From the NCBI RefSeq assembly GCF_024758505.1, contig NZ_CP077970.1, forward strand, positions 8,628,501-8,692,500: a DNA stretch of 64,000 nt. The letters run 5' to 3'. The notes beneath the pieces are model-generated. The model did not search any database, was not told the DNA's origin, and worked only from the letters and a program-made list of their open reading frames with translations. A program made the position numbers and the translations under genes. Each line of letters opens with the position of its first letter. The first letter of the stretch is position 1. The DNA is from Bradyrhizobium arachidis. Its GTDB lineage: Bacteria; Pseudomonadota; Alphaproteobacteria; Rhizobiales; Xanthobacteraceae. Of this stretch, positions 1-8,993 are shown piece after piece.

Positions 1-237
1 CGAGGCCAGCGTCGTGTCGAGCTCGAACATGCGGTCGAAGTGATCTTCGATGACGGCCTTGTTGCGTCCGGTGACGAACACGAAATGCTCGATGCCGGCC
101 TCCCTCGCCTCGTCATAGACGTACTGGATCAGCGGCTTGTCGACGATGGTGAGCATTTCCTTGGGCATCGCCTTGGTGGCAGGCAGGACGCGGGTGCCGA
201 GGCCGGCGACCGGGAAGACGGCTTTGCGGATTTTCAT
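1..237 (-). CDS. galU: UTP-glucose-1-phosphate uridylyltransferase, N-terminal part
   Basis: The first 79 codons lie in the window and the rest runs off its left edge. The product makes UDP-glucose from UTP and glucose-1-phosphate for polysaccharide synthesis in the cytoplasm. The N-terminus carries the nucleotidyltransferase signature [17 protein letters not shown] at residues 12-28, followed by [14 protein letters not shown], both diagnostic of GalU rather than of RfbA-type thymidylyltransferases. The ATG at 237 is the first codon of the conserved N-terminus [12 protein letters not shown]. It is divergent from the lytic transglycosylase gene. Confidence 0.95.
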   Translation of the reverse strand, partial: MKIRKAVFPVAGLGTRVLPATKAMPKEMLTIVDKPLIQYVYDEAREAGIEHFVFVTGRNKAVIEDHFDRMFELDTTLAS

Positions 238-440
238 GGGATCGATCGAATACCTTGGAACGTGAAGGGAGCAATGAGGTGTTGCTAGCCGCTTTGCAGC
301 CGGCAACAAAGGCGGATGTTGGGCCCCCGCCGGCAAGACTTTAGGCAGGGAGCGCCTACAAAACTTCACCTTTGTTAAGATATTGGCAACCGTAACAGGG
401 CCTCCTGATGCCGGATCTTGGAGGAAACCAGGTGGGAACG

Positions 441-1814
441 ATGCGACCGACGGCGGGACTGGCAAAATTGTCCGGCGCGACCATGATGGCGGCTGCGCTC
501 CTGTTCCCGCTCGAGGTGCGCGCGCAGGCCTCCAACAACGGCCTGTCCAACCTGTTTGGCGGGATCTTTTCCGGCCCAAACGCCGGCCCCTCGCAACCGG
601 CGCAGGGCACGGACGGACCGAAACCCTGGAGCGGCGAGGACGGTGCTTCCGGCCATCCGCTGATGACGGCGGCCGCGATCCGCCAGGCGGCGGCGAACTT
701 CGACGCCTGCGTCCAATCGATGTGGCCTGATGCCGCACGGCGCGGCGTGACCCAGGAGAATTTTCAGCGCTTCACGACGGGCCTCTCGCCCGATTTGCGC
801 ATCATGGACCTGATGGATTCGCAGCCGGAGTTCACAAAATCGATCTGGGACTATCTCGACATCCTCGTGAACGACAACCGCCTCGCCAAGGGCAAGGAGG
901 TCCTCGCCAAATACAAGGCGCAGTTCGACGCGACCGAAAAGGCCTATGGCGTCGACCGCTACATCATCGCCTCGATCTGGGGCATCGAATCCAACTACTC
1001 GACCCAGATGGGCGATCGCAGCGTGCTGCAATCGACCGCGACGCTCGCCTGCATCGGCCGCCGCCAGGCCTATTTCAAGGACGAGTTTCTCTCGGCGCTG
1101 GAGATCCTCAATCGCGGCGATCTGCGTCCCGAACAGCTCCGCGGCTCCTGGGCCGGCGCGTTCGGTCCGACGCAGTTCATGCCGACCGCCTTCAAGCGCT
1201 TTGCCGTGGACGGCGACGGCGACGGACGGCGCGACGTCGTCGACAATCCGACCGACCTGATTGCGTCCACCGCCAACAATCTGAAGAAGGACGGCTGGCA
1301 GGCCGGCCAGACCTGGGGCTTTGAAGTCGCCGTGCCCCAGGGCTTCAACTACATGCTGGCCGACCGCGCCAAGGCGATGACGATCGCGCAATGGGAGAAG
1401 CTCGGCGTCGTCAGGGCCAACCGCCAGCCGTTCCCGCATCCGGCCGAGAAAGCCTATCTGCTCGCGCCCGCCGGCGCGGCAGGTCCGGGCTTCCTGATGC
1501 TGCAAAACTACCGCGTGATCATGAAGTACAACCCGGCCGAGGCCTATGCGCTCGCGATCGGGCATTTTGCCGACCGCCTGCGCGGCGGCCAGCCCTTCGT
1601 GCAGCCCTGGCCGCGCCAGGAGCGCGAATTGTCCCGGACCGAACGGCTGGAGCTCCAGCAGCTTTTGGCCCAGCGCGGCTTCTACAAGGGCACCCCGGAC
1701 GGCCAGTTCGGCGGCCAGACCCGGGAGGCCCTGCGCAACTTCCAGGCCTCGATCGGAGCCCCCGCCGACGGATTTGCCTCCTCCGACATGCTGGAACGGC
1801 TCCGCGGGCGCTGA
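441..1814 (+). CDS. Lytic murein transglycosylase with C-terminal peptidoglycan-binding domain
   Basis: A 457-residue exported protein expected to cleave the MurNAc-GlcNAc bond of peptidoglycan. Residues 1-28 form a signal peptide ending near VRA-QA. The central SLT_2/MltB-like domain has the catalytic Glu183 in the motif GIESNYS. The C-terminal 65 residues form a PG_binding_1-type repeat ([20 protein letters not shown], then TREALRNFQ). The start at 441 is preferred over an in-frame ATG at 408, because a GGAGGAAACCAGGTGG ribosome-binding stretch lies between them and the signal peptide follows 441. The gene stands alone. Confidence 0.9.
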   Translation: MRPTAGLAKLSGATMMAAALLFPLEVRAQASNNGLSNLFGGIFSGPNAGPSQPAQGTDGPKPWSGEDGASGHPLMTAAAIRQAAANFDACVQSMWPDAARRGVTQENFQRFTTGLSPDLRIMDLMDSQPEFTKSIWDYLDILVNDNRLAKGKEVLAKYKAQFDATEKAYGVDRYIIASIWGIESNYSTQMGDRSVLQSTATLACIGRRQAYFKDEFLSALEILNRGDLRPEQLRGSWAGAFGPTQFMPTAFKRFAVDGDGDGRRDVVDNPTDLIASTANNLKKDGWQAGQTWGFEVAVPQGFNYMLADRAKAMTIAQWEKLGVVRANRQPFPHPAEKAYLLAPAGAAGPGFLMLQNYRVIMKYNPAEAYALAIGHFADRLRGGQPFVQPWPRQERELSRTERLELQQLLAQRGFYKGTPDGQFGGQTREALRNFQASIGAPADGFASSDMLERLRGR

Positions 1815-1973
1815 AAGGCGGCCAAAAGTAACCCTGAACGCGGAATTCGGCCCAAATCCTTGACGGGACTGGCCGATCGCCGGTGTATGACGTAATCAAA
1901 TCTGCCCGTTTGCGGCCCGATTCCGCTATTATGTTTGCCGTCTCCAAACTCCCTTGCGCGTGCCCGAAATCGC

Positions 1974-3674
1974 ATGTCAGAGCCGAAGCCGAAATCATTC
2001 TTCAAGGCGTTGACCCAGACCGGCCCGTTGATCGCGCTGGGGACGGCGCTTGCGATCCTGGTTTCGATTGCCGGACCTGCCTCGGCGCAGTTCTTCAACT
2101 TCCCCGGATTTGGCGGACCGTCGCGGCCCGCGCCACCGCGCAGCGGCGGTGGTGGCGGCGGCTGGTTCGGCGGCGACTTCTTTGCGCCCTTCCAACAGCA
2201 ACAGCCGCAGGCCCCGCGTCAGGATTTTTCGCGCGCACCGGCGCCGGCCAAGCGCGACACCGTACCCGAGCGCAACATTTTGGTGATCGGCGACGGCATG
2301 GCGGACTGGCTCGCCTACGGCCTCGAGGACGCCTATGCCGAGCAGCCCGATATGGGCGTGATCCGCAAGCACAAGACGACGTCCGGCCTGATCAAGTACC
2401 AGCCGCGCGGCGAGCCCTCGGACTGGACGGCGGCCGCCAAGAGTATTCTCGAGACGGAAAAGCCGGACGCCATTGTCGTCATGCTCGGCCTCAACGATCG
2501 CATGGCGATGCGTGAGCCGGCAGCCGACAAGACCGACAACAAGGCGACAGACAAGAAGAACGACAAGAACGCGCGCGGCAAGCCGCCGGCCAAACCCGGT
2601 GACGCCAAGCCGGACGCGTCAGCCAAGCCGGATGAAAAGCCCGCCGACAGCGACCTGCCGCAGGACGACGCCGACAATGCCGATACGCCGCAGGTGACGG
2701 CGCCCGAGAAGACCGCGCGCTCACCCAACGGGCTCTACGAATTCCGCGACGACCGCTGGGTCGAGCTCTACAGCAAGAAGATCGAGGAGCTGATCGGCGT
2801 GCTCAAGGCCAAGGGCGTGCCGGTGCTCTGGGTCGGCCTGCCCGCGATCCGAGGGCCCAAGGGAACGGCCGACATGCTGTTCCTGGATTCGCTCTATCGC
2901 GAAGGCTCCAACAAGGCCGGCATCACCTATGTCGACGTCTGGGACGGTTTTGTCGACGAAGCCGGCCGCTTCCTGCAAAAGGGTCCCGACTTCGAAGGCC
3001 AGATCCGCCAGCTGCGCACCGGTGACGGCGTCTATTTCACAAAGCCCGGCGCGCGCAAGCTCGCCCACTATGTCGAGCGCGAGATCACGCGCCTGCTCGC
3101 CGGACGCTCCGGCCCGATCGCGCTGCCGAGCGAACCGGCGACGCCTGACACCAGCGCCGAACCCGGCAAGCCGGCACCGCGGCCGCTCGCGGGGCCGATC
3201 GTGCCGCTGGTTGCGGCCTCGATCTCGGCCGATCAATTGCTGGGTGGACCGGGATCGCGCCCCGCGGCCGTCGATGCACTTGCCGCGCGCACGCTTGTGA
3301 AGGGCGAACCGCTGAACGCGCCCGCGGGCCGCGCCGACGATTATTCCTGGCCCCGCCGTGAAGTCGGTCGTGAGCAGGCCAAGGGCGACACGCCGATGGC
3401 CGCGACCACGCCTGGCGAGAACGGTGCAAATCCGGGTGCGGCGGCCGCGATCGCGCCGCCAAAATTGTTGCCGAAGAAGCCGCCGTTACAGCAACCGCCG
3501 CAGCAGGCGACACCGTCGCTGCGCGATTTCTTCGGCTTCGGCTCGCCCTCTCCGCCCCCGCCTCCGCCGCGGCAGTTCGCGCCTCAGCCGCGCAATCCGG
3601 CCAACCCGGCGATCCCGCGTCCGCCGGGCAGCGTCGGACGATCGGCCGAACTCCCGGGCGCTCCAGTCCGCTGA
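1974..3674 (+). CDS. DUF459 / SGNH-fold exported protein with altered catalytic residues
   Basis: A 566-residue protein with an N-terminal signal anchor (LIALGTALAILVSIAGPASA), a Gly-rich linker, and a DUF459 SGNH-hydrolase-like domain starting at ILVIGDGMADWLAYG. That domain is interrupted by a Lys/Asp/Ala-rich insertion (about residues 183-240) and followed by a Pro-rich tail. SGNH blocks are recognisable, including VVMLGLNDRMA. The position expected for the nucleophile Ser is Gly108 (GDG), and the usual DGxHF motif reads DGVYFT with Tyr354, so hydrolase activity is doubtful. It may act in the periplasm as a binding or scaffold protein. ATG 1974 is chosen because MSEPKPKS begins the anchor; in-frame codons reach back to 1935. 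Confidence 0.75.
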   Translation: MSEPKPKSFFKALTQTGPLIALGTALAILVSIAGPASAQFFNFPGFGGPSRPAPPRSGGGGGGWFGGDFFAPFQQQQPQAPRQDFSRAPAPAKRDTVPERNILVIGDGMADWLAYGLEDAYAEQPDMGVIRKHKTTSGLIKYQPRGEPSDWTAAAKSILETEKPDAIVVMLGLNDRMAMREPAADKTDNKATDKKNDKNARGKPPAKPGDAKPDASAKPDEKPADSDLPQDDADNADTPQVTAPEKTARSPNGLYEFRDDRWVELYSKKIEELIGVLKAKGVPVLWVGLPAIRGPKGTADMLFLDSLYREGSNKAGITYVDVWDGFVDEAGRFLQKGPDFEGQIRQLRTGDGVYFTKPGARKLAHYVEREITRLLAGRSGPIALPSEPATPDTSAEPGKPAPRPLAGPIVPLVAASISADQLLGGPGSRPAAVDALAARTLVKGEPLNAPAGRADDYSWPRREVGREQAKGDTPMAATTPGENGANPGAAAAIAPPKLLPKKPPLQQPPQQATPSLRDFFGFGSPSPPPPPPRQFAPQPRNPANPAIPRPPGSVGRSAELPGAPVR

Positions 3675-3683
3675 ACTGTTGAG

Positions 3684-4058
3684 TTAGCCGTAATAACGCC
3701 AGCGCGGCGGCGGACGGCGCGCGGGGCGCGACATCAACAGTGCAAGCGCAAAGCCGATGCCGCCTGCAACCAGCAGCGCACCGAGCGGATTGTCGTGCAC
3801 CCTCTTGGCGAGCGCCTGCGAGCCGTCGCGGAACGTCTCGCCGCCGGCCTCATAGGCATCCTTCGCGTAAGCGGCTGCGGTCTCGCCGGCCTCGCGGGCA
3901 GCGTCCTTTGCCTGACCGTACAGATCTTGCACGGAGCCGGCGGCTTCGCGTGCGCGGCCGGAGGCCTGCGTCTTTGTGTCCTGCGCGATATCGCCGACGG
4001 CGCCTTCCACGCGCCCGGCAAACTCCTTGGCTGATCCGACGATCCGATCCTTGTCCAT
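3684..4058 (-). CDS. CsbD-family stress protein with C-terminal membrane segment
   Basis: A 124-residue protein whose N-terminus (MDKDRIVGSAKEFAGRVEGA) matches the CsbD family. It is followed by Ala/Lys/Glu-rich amphipathic helix repeats (KDAAREAGETAAAYAKDAYE), one hydrophobic segment (LGALLVAGGIGFALALLM) and an Arg/Pro-rich tail. This resembles DUF883/YqjD membrane-anchored stress proteins fused to a CsbD head. The function of CsbD is not established, but members are often under general-stress control. That fits the near-match EcfG-type promoter found upstream at 4091-4115. Confidence 0.8.
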   Translation of the reverse strand: MDKDRIVGSAKEFAGRVEGAVGDIAQDTKTQASGRAREAAGSVQDLYGQAKDAAREAGETAAAYAKDAYEAGGETFRDGSQALAKRVHDNPLGALLVAGGIGFALALLMSRPARRPPPRWRYYG

Positions 4059-4090
4059 GATGGTTCTCTCCCTCGGGGCTCAGCCGAAGT

Positions 4091-4115
4091 AACCGATCAG
4101 GCGCGGTGCGGTTCC
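4091..4115 (-). promoter_or_regulatory. Near-match EcfG-type promoter upstream of the CsbD gene
   Basis: On the minus strand it reads GGAAC-N16-GGTT. The -35 matches the alphaproteobacterial EcfG general-stress consensus exactly, and the -10 has G instead of C at its first base. The -10 lies 33 nt before the start codon at 4058. Confidence 0.45.
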
Positions 4116-4149
4116 AAGCGCGCTTTCGTCGCGCGTTAGCCTTTCGTTT

Positions 4150-4246
4150 GAGCATGATCTCCGCGCAAACGCGTTCCGCGTTTGTCGCGAAGGAAAACCG
4201 CTGCGCACTTTGCGCTAACGCGGCCCTTCGGGTCAGGATCATGCTC
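4150..4246. repeat. Intergenic inverted repeat (GAGCATGATC family)
   Basis: Arms GAGCATGATC (4150-4159) and GATCATGCTC (4237-4246) enclose further inverted segments. The same arms occur at 36571-36619. The right arm touches the stop codon of the SDR gene. Confidence 0.7.
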
Positions 4247-4980
4247 TAGAGAATGAGCCCGCCATCGACCACGAGGGTCTGGCCGATCATGTACGACGAC
4301 AGCGGCGAGGCCAGGAACAGGGCCGCGCCCGCCATGTCGGCCGGCGTGCCCAATCGCCGCAGCGGAATGCGCGACAACGCGCCTTCGAGCCGCTTGGGAT
4401 TCGCGGTCGTCACCTTCGTCATCTTGGTGTCGACGAGCCCCGGCGCGATGCCGTTGACGCGAATGTTGTCCTCCGCCCAGGCTTCCCCAAGCGTCCGCGT
4501 CAGACCGACCGCGCCGGTCTTGGACGCGTTGTAGGCCGGGTTGCCCATGGTGGAGTGATAGGCCGCCGTCGACGAGACCATGATCAGCGAGCCCTTGGAA
4601 TCCCGCAACATGGAATGAAAACGCGTCGCGCACGCCATCAGGCTCATCAGATTGATCTCGACGACCCTGCGAAATCCCGCCATCTCGAATTCACCGCGAC
4701 GATAGATCACCGCGCCCTGCGCGAGCACCAGCACATCCAGCCGATCGAACGACGGCTTGAACGCCTCGATTGCCTTGGCATCGCTGACATCGAGCTGTGC
4801 GTAAGCGAGTCCCGTGAGATCGGAGCCATCCTCCGGTGAATAATCCTTTGCGTTGGCGCGCGTGCCGCAGACCAAGACATGCGCGCCCTTGGCGCGAAAG
4901 GCCTGCGCGATGCCGTTGCCAATGCCGCTGGAACCGCCGACGACCAGCACCTGCTTGCCGCTGAAATCGAGCTCGTTCAT
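4246..4980 (-). CDS. SDR-family oxidoreductase
   Basis: A 244-residue classical short-chain dehydrogenase/reductase. It has the nucleotide-binding motif VVGGSSGIGNGIA near residues 13-25, the catalytic Ser in VSSTAAYHS and the Tyr-x3-Lys pair in AYNASKTG, and ends in the typical VVDGGLIL. The substrate is unknown. It is divergent from a second SDR at 5083, with about 100 bp between the two starts. That second SDR is followed by a TfdA/TauD dioxygenase, which suggests a small catabolic locus. A perfect TTGACA on the minus strand (5039-5044) could be its -35 element. The start ATG is followed directly by the conserved fold (MNELDFSGKQVLVVGG). Confidence 0.88.
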   Translation of the reverse strand: MNELDFSGKQVLVVGGSSGIGNGIAQAFRAKGAHVLVCGTRANAKDYSPEDGSDLTGLAYAQLDVSDAKAIEAFKPSFDRLDVLVLAQGAVIYRRGEFEMAGFRRVVEINLMSLMACATRFHSMLRDSKGSLIMVSSTAAYHSTMGNPAYNASKTGAVGLTRTLGEAWAEDNIRVNGIAPGLVDTKMTKVTTANPKRLEGALSRIPLRRLGTPADMAGAALFLASPLSSYMIGQTLVVDGGLIL

Positions 4981-5082
4981 CGCGTGATCCTCCGCTTGTT
5001 TTTGGTTTGTTTGACCTGTGTGCGGATCGGTGCCAGCCTTGTCAATTGCATAACAAGAAGCAAACAGGCCCAGGGAAGCAGC

Positions 5083-5862
5083 ATGTCCGAGTTCAAGGAG
5101 TTGAGCCGGTCCGTGAAGGGACTGACTGTTCTCGTCACCGGTGCGGCCAGCGGCATGGGACGCGCCACCGCGCGCGTCTTCGCCGCAGACGGCGCCAATG
5201 TCGCGGTCACCGACTACGATGCTGCCGGTGCAGAAACCGTTGCGAAAGAGATTGCTACAAGCGGCGGCTCGGCAAAAGCCTGGAAGCTCGACGTCTCCGA
5301 CGCGCGCGAGATCGTGTGCGTGGTCGATGCTGTCGCTGCGCAGTTCGGCGGGCTCGACGCCGTCGTCAACAATGCCGGCATTTCCGTGCGCGTGCCGATC
5401 GACGATCCTGGTTACGAAGAGGCCTGGGCGAAAGGCATCGCCGTGATGCTGACGGCGCATCCGCGCATCATCCGCGCGGCACTGCCTTACCTGCGCAAGT
5501 CGAAGACCCCGCGCATCGTCAACATCGCCTCCACCGAAGCGCTCGGCGCCACCGCAACGCACAGCGCCTATTCGGCCGCGAAAGGCGGCGTCGCCAGCCT
5601 GACGCGCTCGCTTGCGGTGGAGCTTGGCCGCGAAGGCATTACGGTGAACTGCATCTGTCCGGGCCCGATCCGCACCGCCATCACCGATCGCATCTCGGAA
5701 GAGCACAAGACGATCTATGCCAAGCGCCGCACCGCACTCGGTCGCTACGGCGATCCCGAGGAGGTCGCGCACATGACGCTGAGCCTGTGCCTGCCGGCGG
5801 CGTCCTTCCTGACCGGCGCGGTGATCCCGGTCGACGGCGGCCTGATGGCGCGCAACGCCTAA
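5083..5862 (+). CDS. SDR-family oxidoreductase
   Basis: A 259-residue classical SDR. It has the cofactor motif VTGAASGMGRATAR after a short N-terminal extension, NNAGISVRV, the catalytic Ser (NIASTEALGA) and Tyr-x3-Lys (AYSAAKGG), and ends VIPVDGGLM. The ATG at 5083 follows a CAGGGAAGC ribosome-binding stretch. It lies 97 nt upstream of the dioxygenase at 5960 and is likely co-transcribed with it. The substrate cannot be inferred from sequence. The neighbours suggest oxidation of an alcohol or hydroxy acid intermediate. Confidence 0.88.
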   Translation: MSEFKELSRSVKGLTVLVTGAASGMGRATARVFAADGANVAVTDYDAAGAETVAKEIATSGGSAKAWKLDVSDAREIVCVVDAVAAQFGGLDAVVNNAGISVRVPIDDPGYEEAWAKGIAVMLTAHPRIIRAALPYLRKSKTPRIVNIASTEALGATATHSAYSAAKGGVASLTRSLAVELGREGITVNCICPGPIRTAITDRISEEHKTIYAKRRTALGRYGDPEEVAHMTLSLCLPAASFLTGAVIPVDGGLMARNA

Positions 5863-5959
5863 GAGGTATGCCGCCGGACCGTTGACATCACCCGACGCGG
5901 GAGTAGCTTTTTCTGCAAACAGGGCGGGCAAACCGCTCGCAGATGCGGGAGAGAACGCC

Positions 5960-6847
5960 ATGACGATCGCCATCCGGCAGCTTCAGAAGCATTTTGTCGG
6001 CGAGGTCTCCGGCCTCGATCTGCGTCAGCCGCTAACCAACGAGCAGGCACGCGAGATCGAGGCGGCCATGGACAAGTATGCGGTGCTGGTGTTCCACGAC
6101 CAGGACATCACCGACGAGCAGCAGATGGCATTCGCGCTCAACTTCGGCCAGCGGGAAGACGCGCGCGGCGGCAACATCACCAAGGAGAAGGACCACCGGC
6201 TCACCTCGGGCCTCAACGACGTCTCCAATCTCGGCAAGGACGGCAAGCCGCTCGCCCGGGACAGCCGCGCCAATCTGTTCAACCTCGGCAACTGCCTCTG
6301 GCACTCCGACAGCTCGTTCCGGCCGATCCCTGCAAAGTTCTCGCTGCTGTCGGCCCGCGTGGTCAATCCGAAGGGCGGCAACACCGAATTCGCCGACATG
6401 CGAGCGGCCTATGACGCGCTCGACGACGAGACCAAGGCTGAGATCGAGGACCTGATCTGCGAGCATTCGCTGATGTATTCGCGCGGCTCGCTCGGCTTCA
6501 CCGAATATACCGATGAAGAGAAGGAGATGTTCAAGCCGGTGCGGCAGCGGCTGGTGCGCACCCATCCCGTGCATCGCCGCAAGTCGCTGTATCTGTCATC
6601 GCACGCCGGCAAGGTAATCGGCATGAACATGCCGGAGGGACGACTGCTCTTGCGCGACCTGAACGAGCACGCGACGCAAGCGGAGTTCGTCTATGTCCAC
6701 AAATGGAAGCTGCATGACCTCGTGATGTGGGACAATCGCCAGACCATGCACCGCGTCCGCCGCTACGACCAGTCGCAACCCCGCGACATGCGCCGCGCCA
6801 CGGTCGCCGGCACCGAGCCGACGGTGCAGCAGCAGGCGGCGGAGTAG
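5960..6847 (+). CDS. TauD/TfdA-family Fe(II)/2-oxoglutarate dioxygenase
   Basis: A 295-residue non-heme iron dioxygenase expected to hydroxylate an organic acid or aryl-oxy substrate using 2-oxoglutarate and O2. The iron ligands are visible as H115-S-D117 (CLWHSDSSF) and the distal H264 (QTMHRVRRYD), with a 2-oxoglutarate-binding Arg in the following PRDMRR. Length and motif context resemble the TfdA-alpha group known from bradyrhizobia, which acts on 2,4-D-like compounds, but a taurine, sulfonate or other acid substrate is equally possible. The ATG at 5960 is preceded by GGGAGAGAACGCC. An in-frame extension back to 5882 lacks a good ribosome-binding site. Confidence 0.85.
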   Translation: MTIAIRQLQKHFVGEVSGLDLRQPLTNEQAREIEAAMDKYAVLVFHDQDITDEQQMAFALNFGQREDARGGNITKEKDHRLTSGLNDVSNLGKDGKPLARDSRANLFNLGNCLWHSDSSFRPIPAKFSLLSARVVNPKGGNTEFADMRAAYDALDDETKAEIEDLICEHSLMYSRGSLGFTEYTDEEKEMFKPVRQRLVRTHPVHRRKSLYLSSHAGKVIGMNMPEGRLLLRDLNEHATQAEFVYVHKWKLHDLVMWDNRQTMHRVRRYDQSQPRDMRRATVAGTEPTVQQQAAE

Positions 6848-6879
6848 ACGCAGACCGCGAAGTAGCAACGCGCTCTGCC

Positions 6880-7067
6880 GTCGTCCCGGACAAGCGCAGC
6901 GAAGCGGAGCGCAGATCCGGGCCCCTTAACCACAGGGAACAGTTTGGCGAAGACTGGTTGTTACCAGCCCGCTTCAACAACTGCTTTCTGGGGGTATGGG
7001 TCCCGGATCTGCGCTCCGCTCTGGTCAACGCTGCGCGTTGCCCGGCAACGCGCTTGTCCGGGACGAC
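6880..7067. repeat. Nested inverted-repeat element (GTCGTCCCGG family)
   Basis: Perfect 17-bp outer arms (6880-6896 and 7051-7067) and perfect 17-bp inner arms (6905-6921 and 7002-7018) flank an irregular centre containing the CCACAGGGA motif shared with the element at 8739. It lies between the convergent dioxygenase and YqgE genes. Confidence 0.85.
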
Positions 7068-7085
7068 AGCGGAGGCGGTCAGCAG

Positions 7086-7730
7086 CTACGCGTGCCCTGC
7101 CTCGTTCGACAGCATGCCGGGATCGATGCCGATCTTGCGCAGCGCGCGGGCGTACTTCTCCTCGACATCGTCGCCAAAAATCAGATCGGCGTCTGCGTCG
7201 CAATGCAGCCAGCCATTGCTCTGGATTTCGGTCTCGAGCTGCCCCGGTGCCCAGCCGGCGTAGCCGAGCGCGAGGATGGCGTGCTTCGGCCCGGAGCCGT
7301 TGGCGATCGCTTTGAGGATATCCACGGTTGCCGTGAGACAGACGCCGTCATCGATCCTGAGCGTCGCGTTTTCGATGAAGAAGTCGCTGGAATGCAGCAC
7401 GAAGCCGCGGCCGGTATCGACCGGGCCACCGCGCAGCACCTTCATGCTTTCGGCGTTTTCCGGAAGCTTGATCTGCGCGCCCTTCTTGATGATACCGAGT
7501 TGCATCAGCAATTCGGGAAAATCGATGCTACCCGCCGGATGATTGACGATGATCCCCATCGCGCCCTCGGCGGAATGGGCGCAGAGATAGATCACCGAGC
7601 GCTCGAAACGGGAATCGCCCATGACGGGCATCGCGATCAGCAGCCTGCCGTCGAGATAGCCGGCCGAAGTCGGGACCGCGGGGCCGGCCATTGCGGTGCT
7701 GTCGCCAGTCCTTTTACCTTCAGGAGCCAT
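7086..7730 (-). CDS. YqgE/AlgH family protein
   Basis: A 214-residue cytoplasmic protein. The family signature is clear: [20 protein letters not shown] at the N-terminus, then [18 protein letters not shown]. The C-terminal half has [17 protein letters not shown] and [14 protein letters not shown]. YqgE/AlgH proteins are widespread and have been linked to transcriptional control of alginate genes in Pseudomonas, but their biochemical role is unsettled. A 33-residue N-terminal extension precedes the usual start region, so an internal start is possible. Confidence 0.92.
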   Translation of the reverse strand: MAPEGKRTGDSTAMAGPAVPTSAGYLDGRLLIAMPVMGDSRFERSVIYLCAHSAEGAMGIIVNHPAGSIDFPELLMQLGIIKKGAQIKLPENAESMKVLRGGPVDTGRGFVLHSSDFFIENATLRIDDGVCLTATVDILKAIANGSGPKHAILALGYAGWAPGQLETEIQSNGWLHCDADADLIFGDDVEEKYARALRKIGIDPGMLSNEAGHA

Positions 7731-7890
7731 GGTGAAGCACTCCGGTTTGCATTCCTATCCTGATGTCGGGCTGGGCGGCTGTCAAATCAAGGCTTGCCGG
7801 CGCGGATTTCCAAGCCTTCCTTTGATTTCGAAGGCATCCTTCACAAGCAATTCAATGGTTTGCTCCGGGGCGACCCTGTAAAGACGTGCC

Positions 7891-8730
7891 ATGTTCAGCA
7901 TAGTTCCCGCGCACGCCGCGATCGCTGTCGCCGCAACCCTGCTCGTGTCGGCGCAATCGACCATCGCCCACGCCGACGATTCCTCGCCCTGGCAGCGCGA
8001 CAGCCATTCCGCCGTCCGCCTTTTGGCGGGATCGCGTAGCGGCGCGGTCCTGCTCGGCGGGATCGCGTTCCAGCTCCAGCGCGGCTGGAAGACCTATTGG
8101 CGCACGCCGGGCGATTCCGGCGTTCCGCCGCGGTTCGACTTCTCGAAGTCGGACAATGTCGAGGCGGTGACCGTGCTCTGGCCGGCGCCGCTGAAATTCG
8201 ATGACGGCGCCGGCGGTCATTCGATCGGCTATCACGACCAGATCGTGCTGCCCTTGCGCATCGTCGCCAAGACCGCCGACAAGCCGGTGACGCTGCGCGC
8301 CGAGATCAACTATGCGGTTTGCGAAAAGCTCTGCATCCCCGTCGAGGCCAAGGCCGAGCTCGGTTTCAACAGCGTCGCCTCGACCGAAGACGCGGCATTG
8401 TTCGCGGCGCTCGACACCGTGCCCAAGCCGGCCAATATCGGCGATCCCAATCCGCTGACGATCCGCGACGTCAAGCGCGAGGGGGCTGGCAAGGTCGCGG
8501 TCGACGTGGTCACGCCTGATGCGCGCGACGTCAATCTGTTCGTGGAGGGTCCGACGCCCGATTGGGCGCTGCCGATCCCGACACCGCTCGAGCGCGGCGC
8601 GGCAGGCGTCAAACGCTTCATGTTCGATCTCGACGGCCTGCCGCCCGGCGCCAGGCCGGACGGCGCGGCGCTGAAGTTCACGCTGGTCGGCCCGGAGAAG
8701 TCCTACGAGTTCAATATCAATCTGGATTGA
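7891..8730 (+). CDS. DsbD N-terminal-domain (thiol:disulfide interchange) exported protein
   Basis: A 279-residue protein with a signal peptide (about residues 1-28, ending TIAHA-DD) and a DsbD-alpha-like domain. The reactive Cys pair is C144-x3-C148 in AVCEKLCIPVEA, the arrangement used by DsbD-alpha/DsbC_N-type domains. No membrane DsbD-beta or thioredoxin-like gamma domain follows, so this is a stand-alone periplasmic module that would need another protein to supply electrons. It is divergent from yqgE. The start at 7891 is supported by the signal peptide that follows it. Confidence 0.85.
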   Translation: MFSIVPAHAAIAVAATLLVSAQSTIAHADDSSPWQRDSHSAVRLLAGSRSGAVLLGGIAFQLQRGWKTYWRTPGDSGVPPRFDFSKSDNVEAVTVLWPAPLKFDDGAGGHSIGYHDQIVLPLRIVAKTADKPVTLRAEINYAVCEKLCIPVEAKAELGFNSVASTEDAALFAALDTVPKPANIGDPNPLTIRDVKREGAGKVAVDVVTPDARDVNLFVEGPTPDWALPIPTPLERGAAGVKRFMFDLDGLPPGARPDGAALKFTLVGPEKSYEFNINLD

Positions 8731-8738
8731 TTCTCGCT

Positions 8739-8888
8739 GTCGTCCCGGACCAGCACCGCACAGCGGCGCGCCGATCCGGGACCTATAGCCACAGGGATGG
8801 TGCGAGCTGGCGATCACGAGTCTTCGCCAAGCTTCTCCCTTGGGTTATGGGCCCTGGCCCCCCGTGCGCAATTGCGCACTAGGCCGGG
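8739..8888. repeat. GTCGTCCCGG-family intergenic repeat with GTGCGCAATTGCGCAC palindrome
   Basis: It starts with GTCGTCCCGG and shares the internal CCACAGGGA and GGGTTATGGGCCC segments with other family members. It contains the 16-bp perfect palindrome GTGCGCAATTGCGCAC at 8864-8879. The same palindrome recurs at 46036-46051 and 47781-47796. Confidence 0.65.
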
Positions 8889-8993
8889 GCGATGTCGGTG
8901 TGGCCGTAGCGGCCACCGTTTCTTAACGAATGGTTGCTAGGCCAGACCCTGCCGCATCGTGCGGGACGTGAGGGCAGCTTCGACGTGGCCGTG

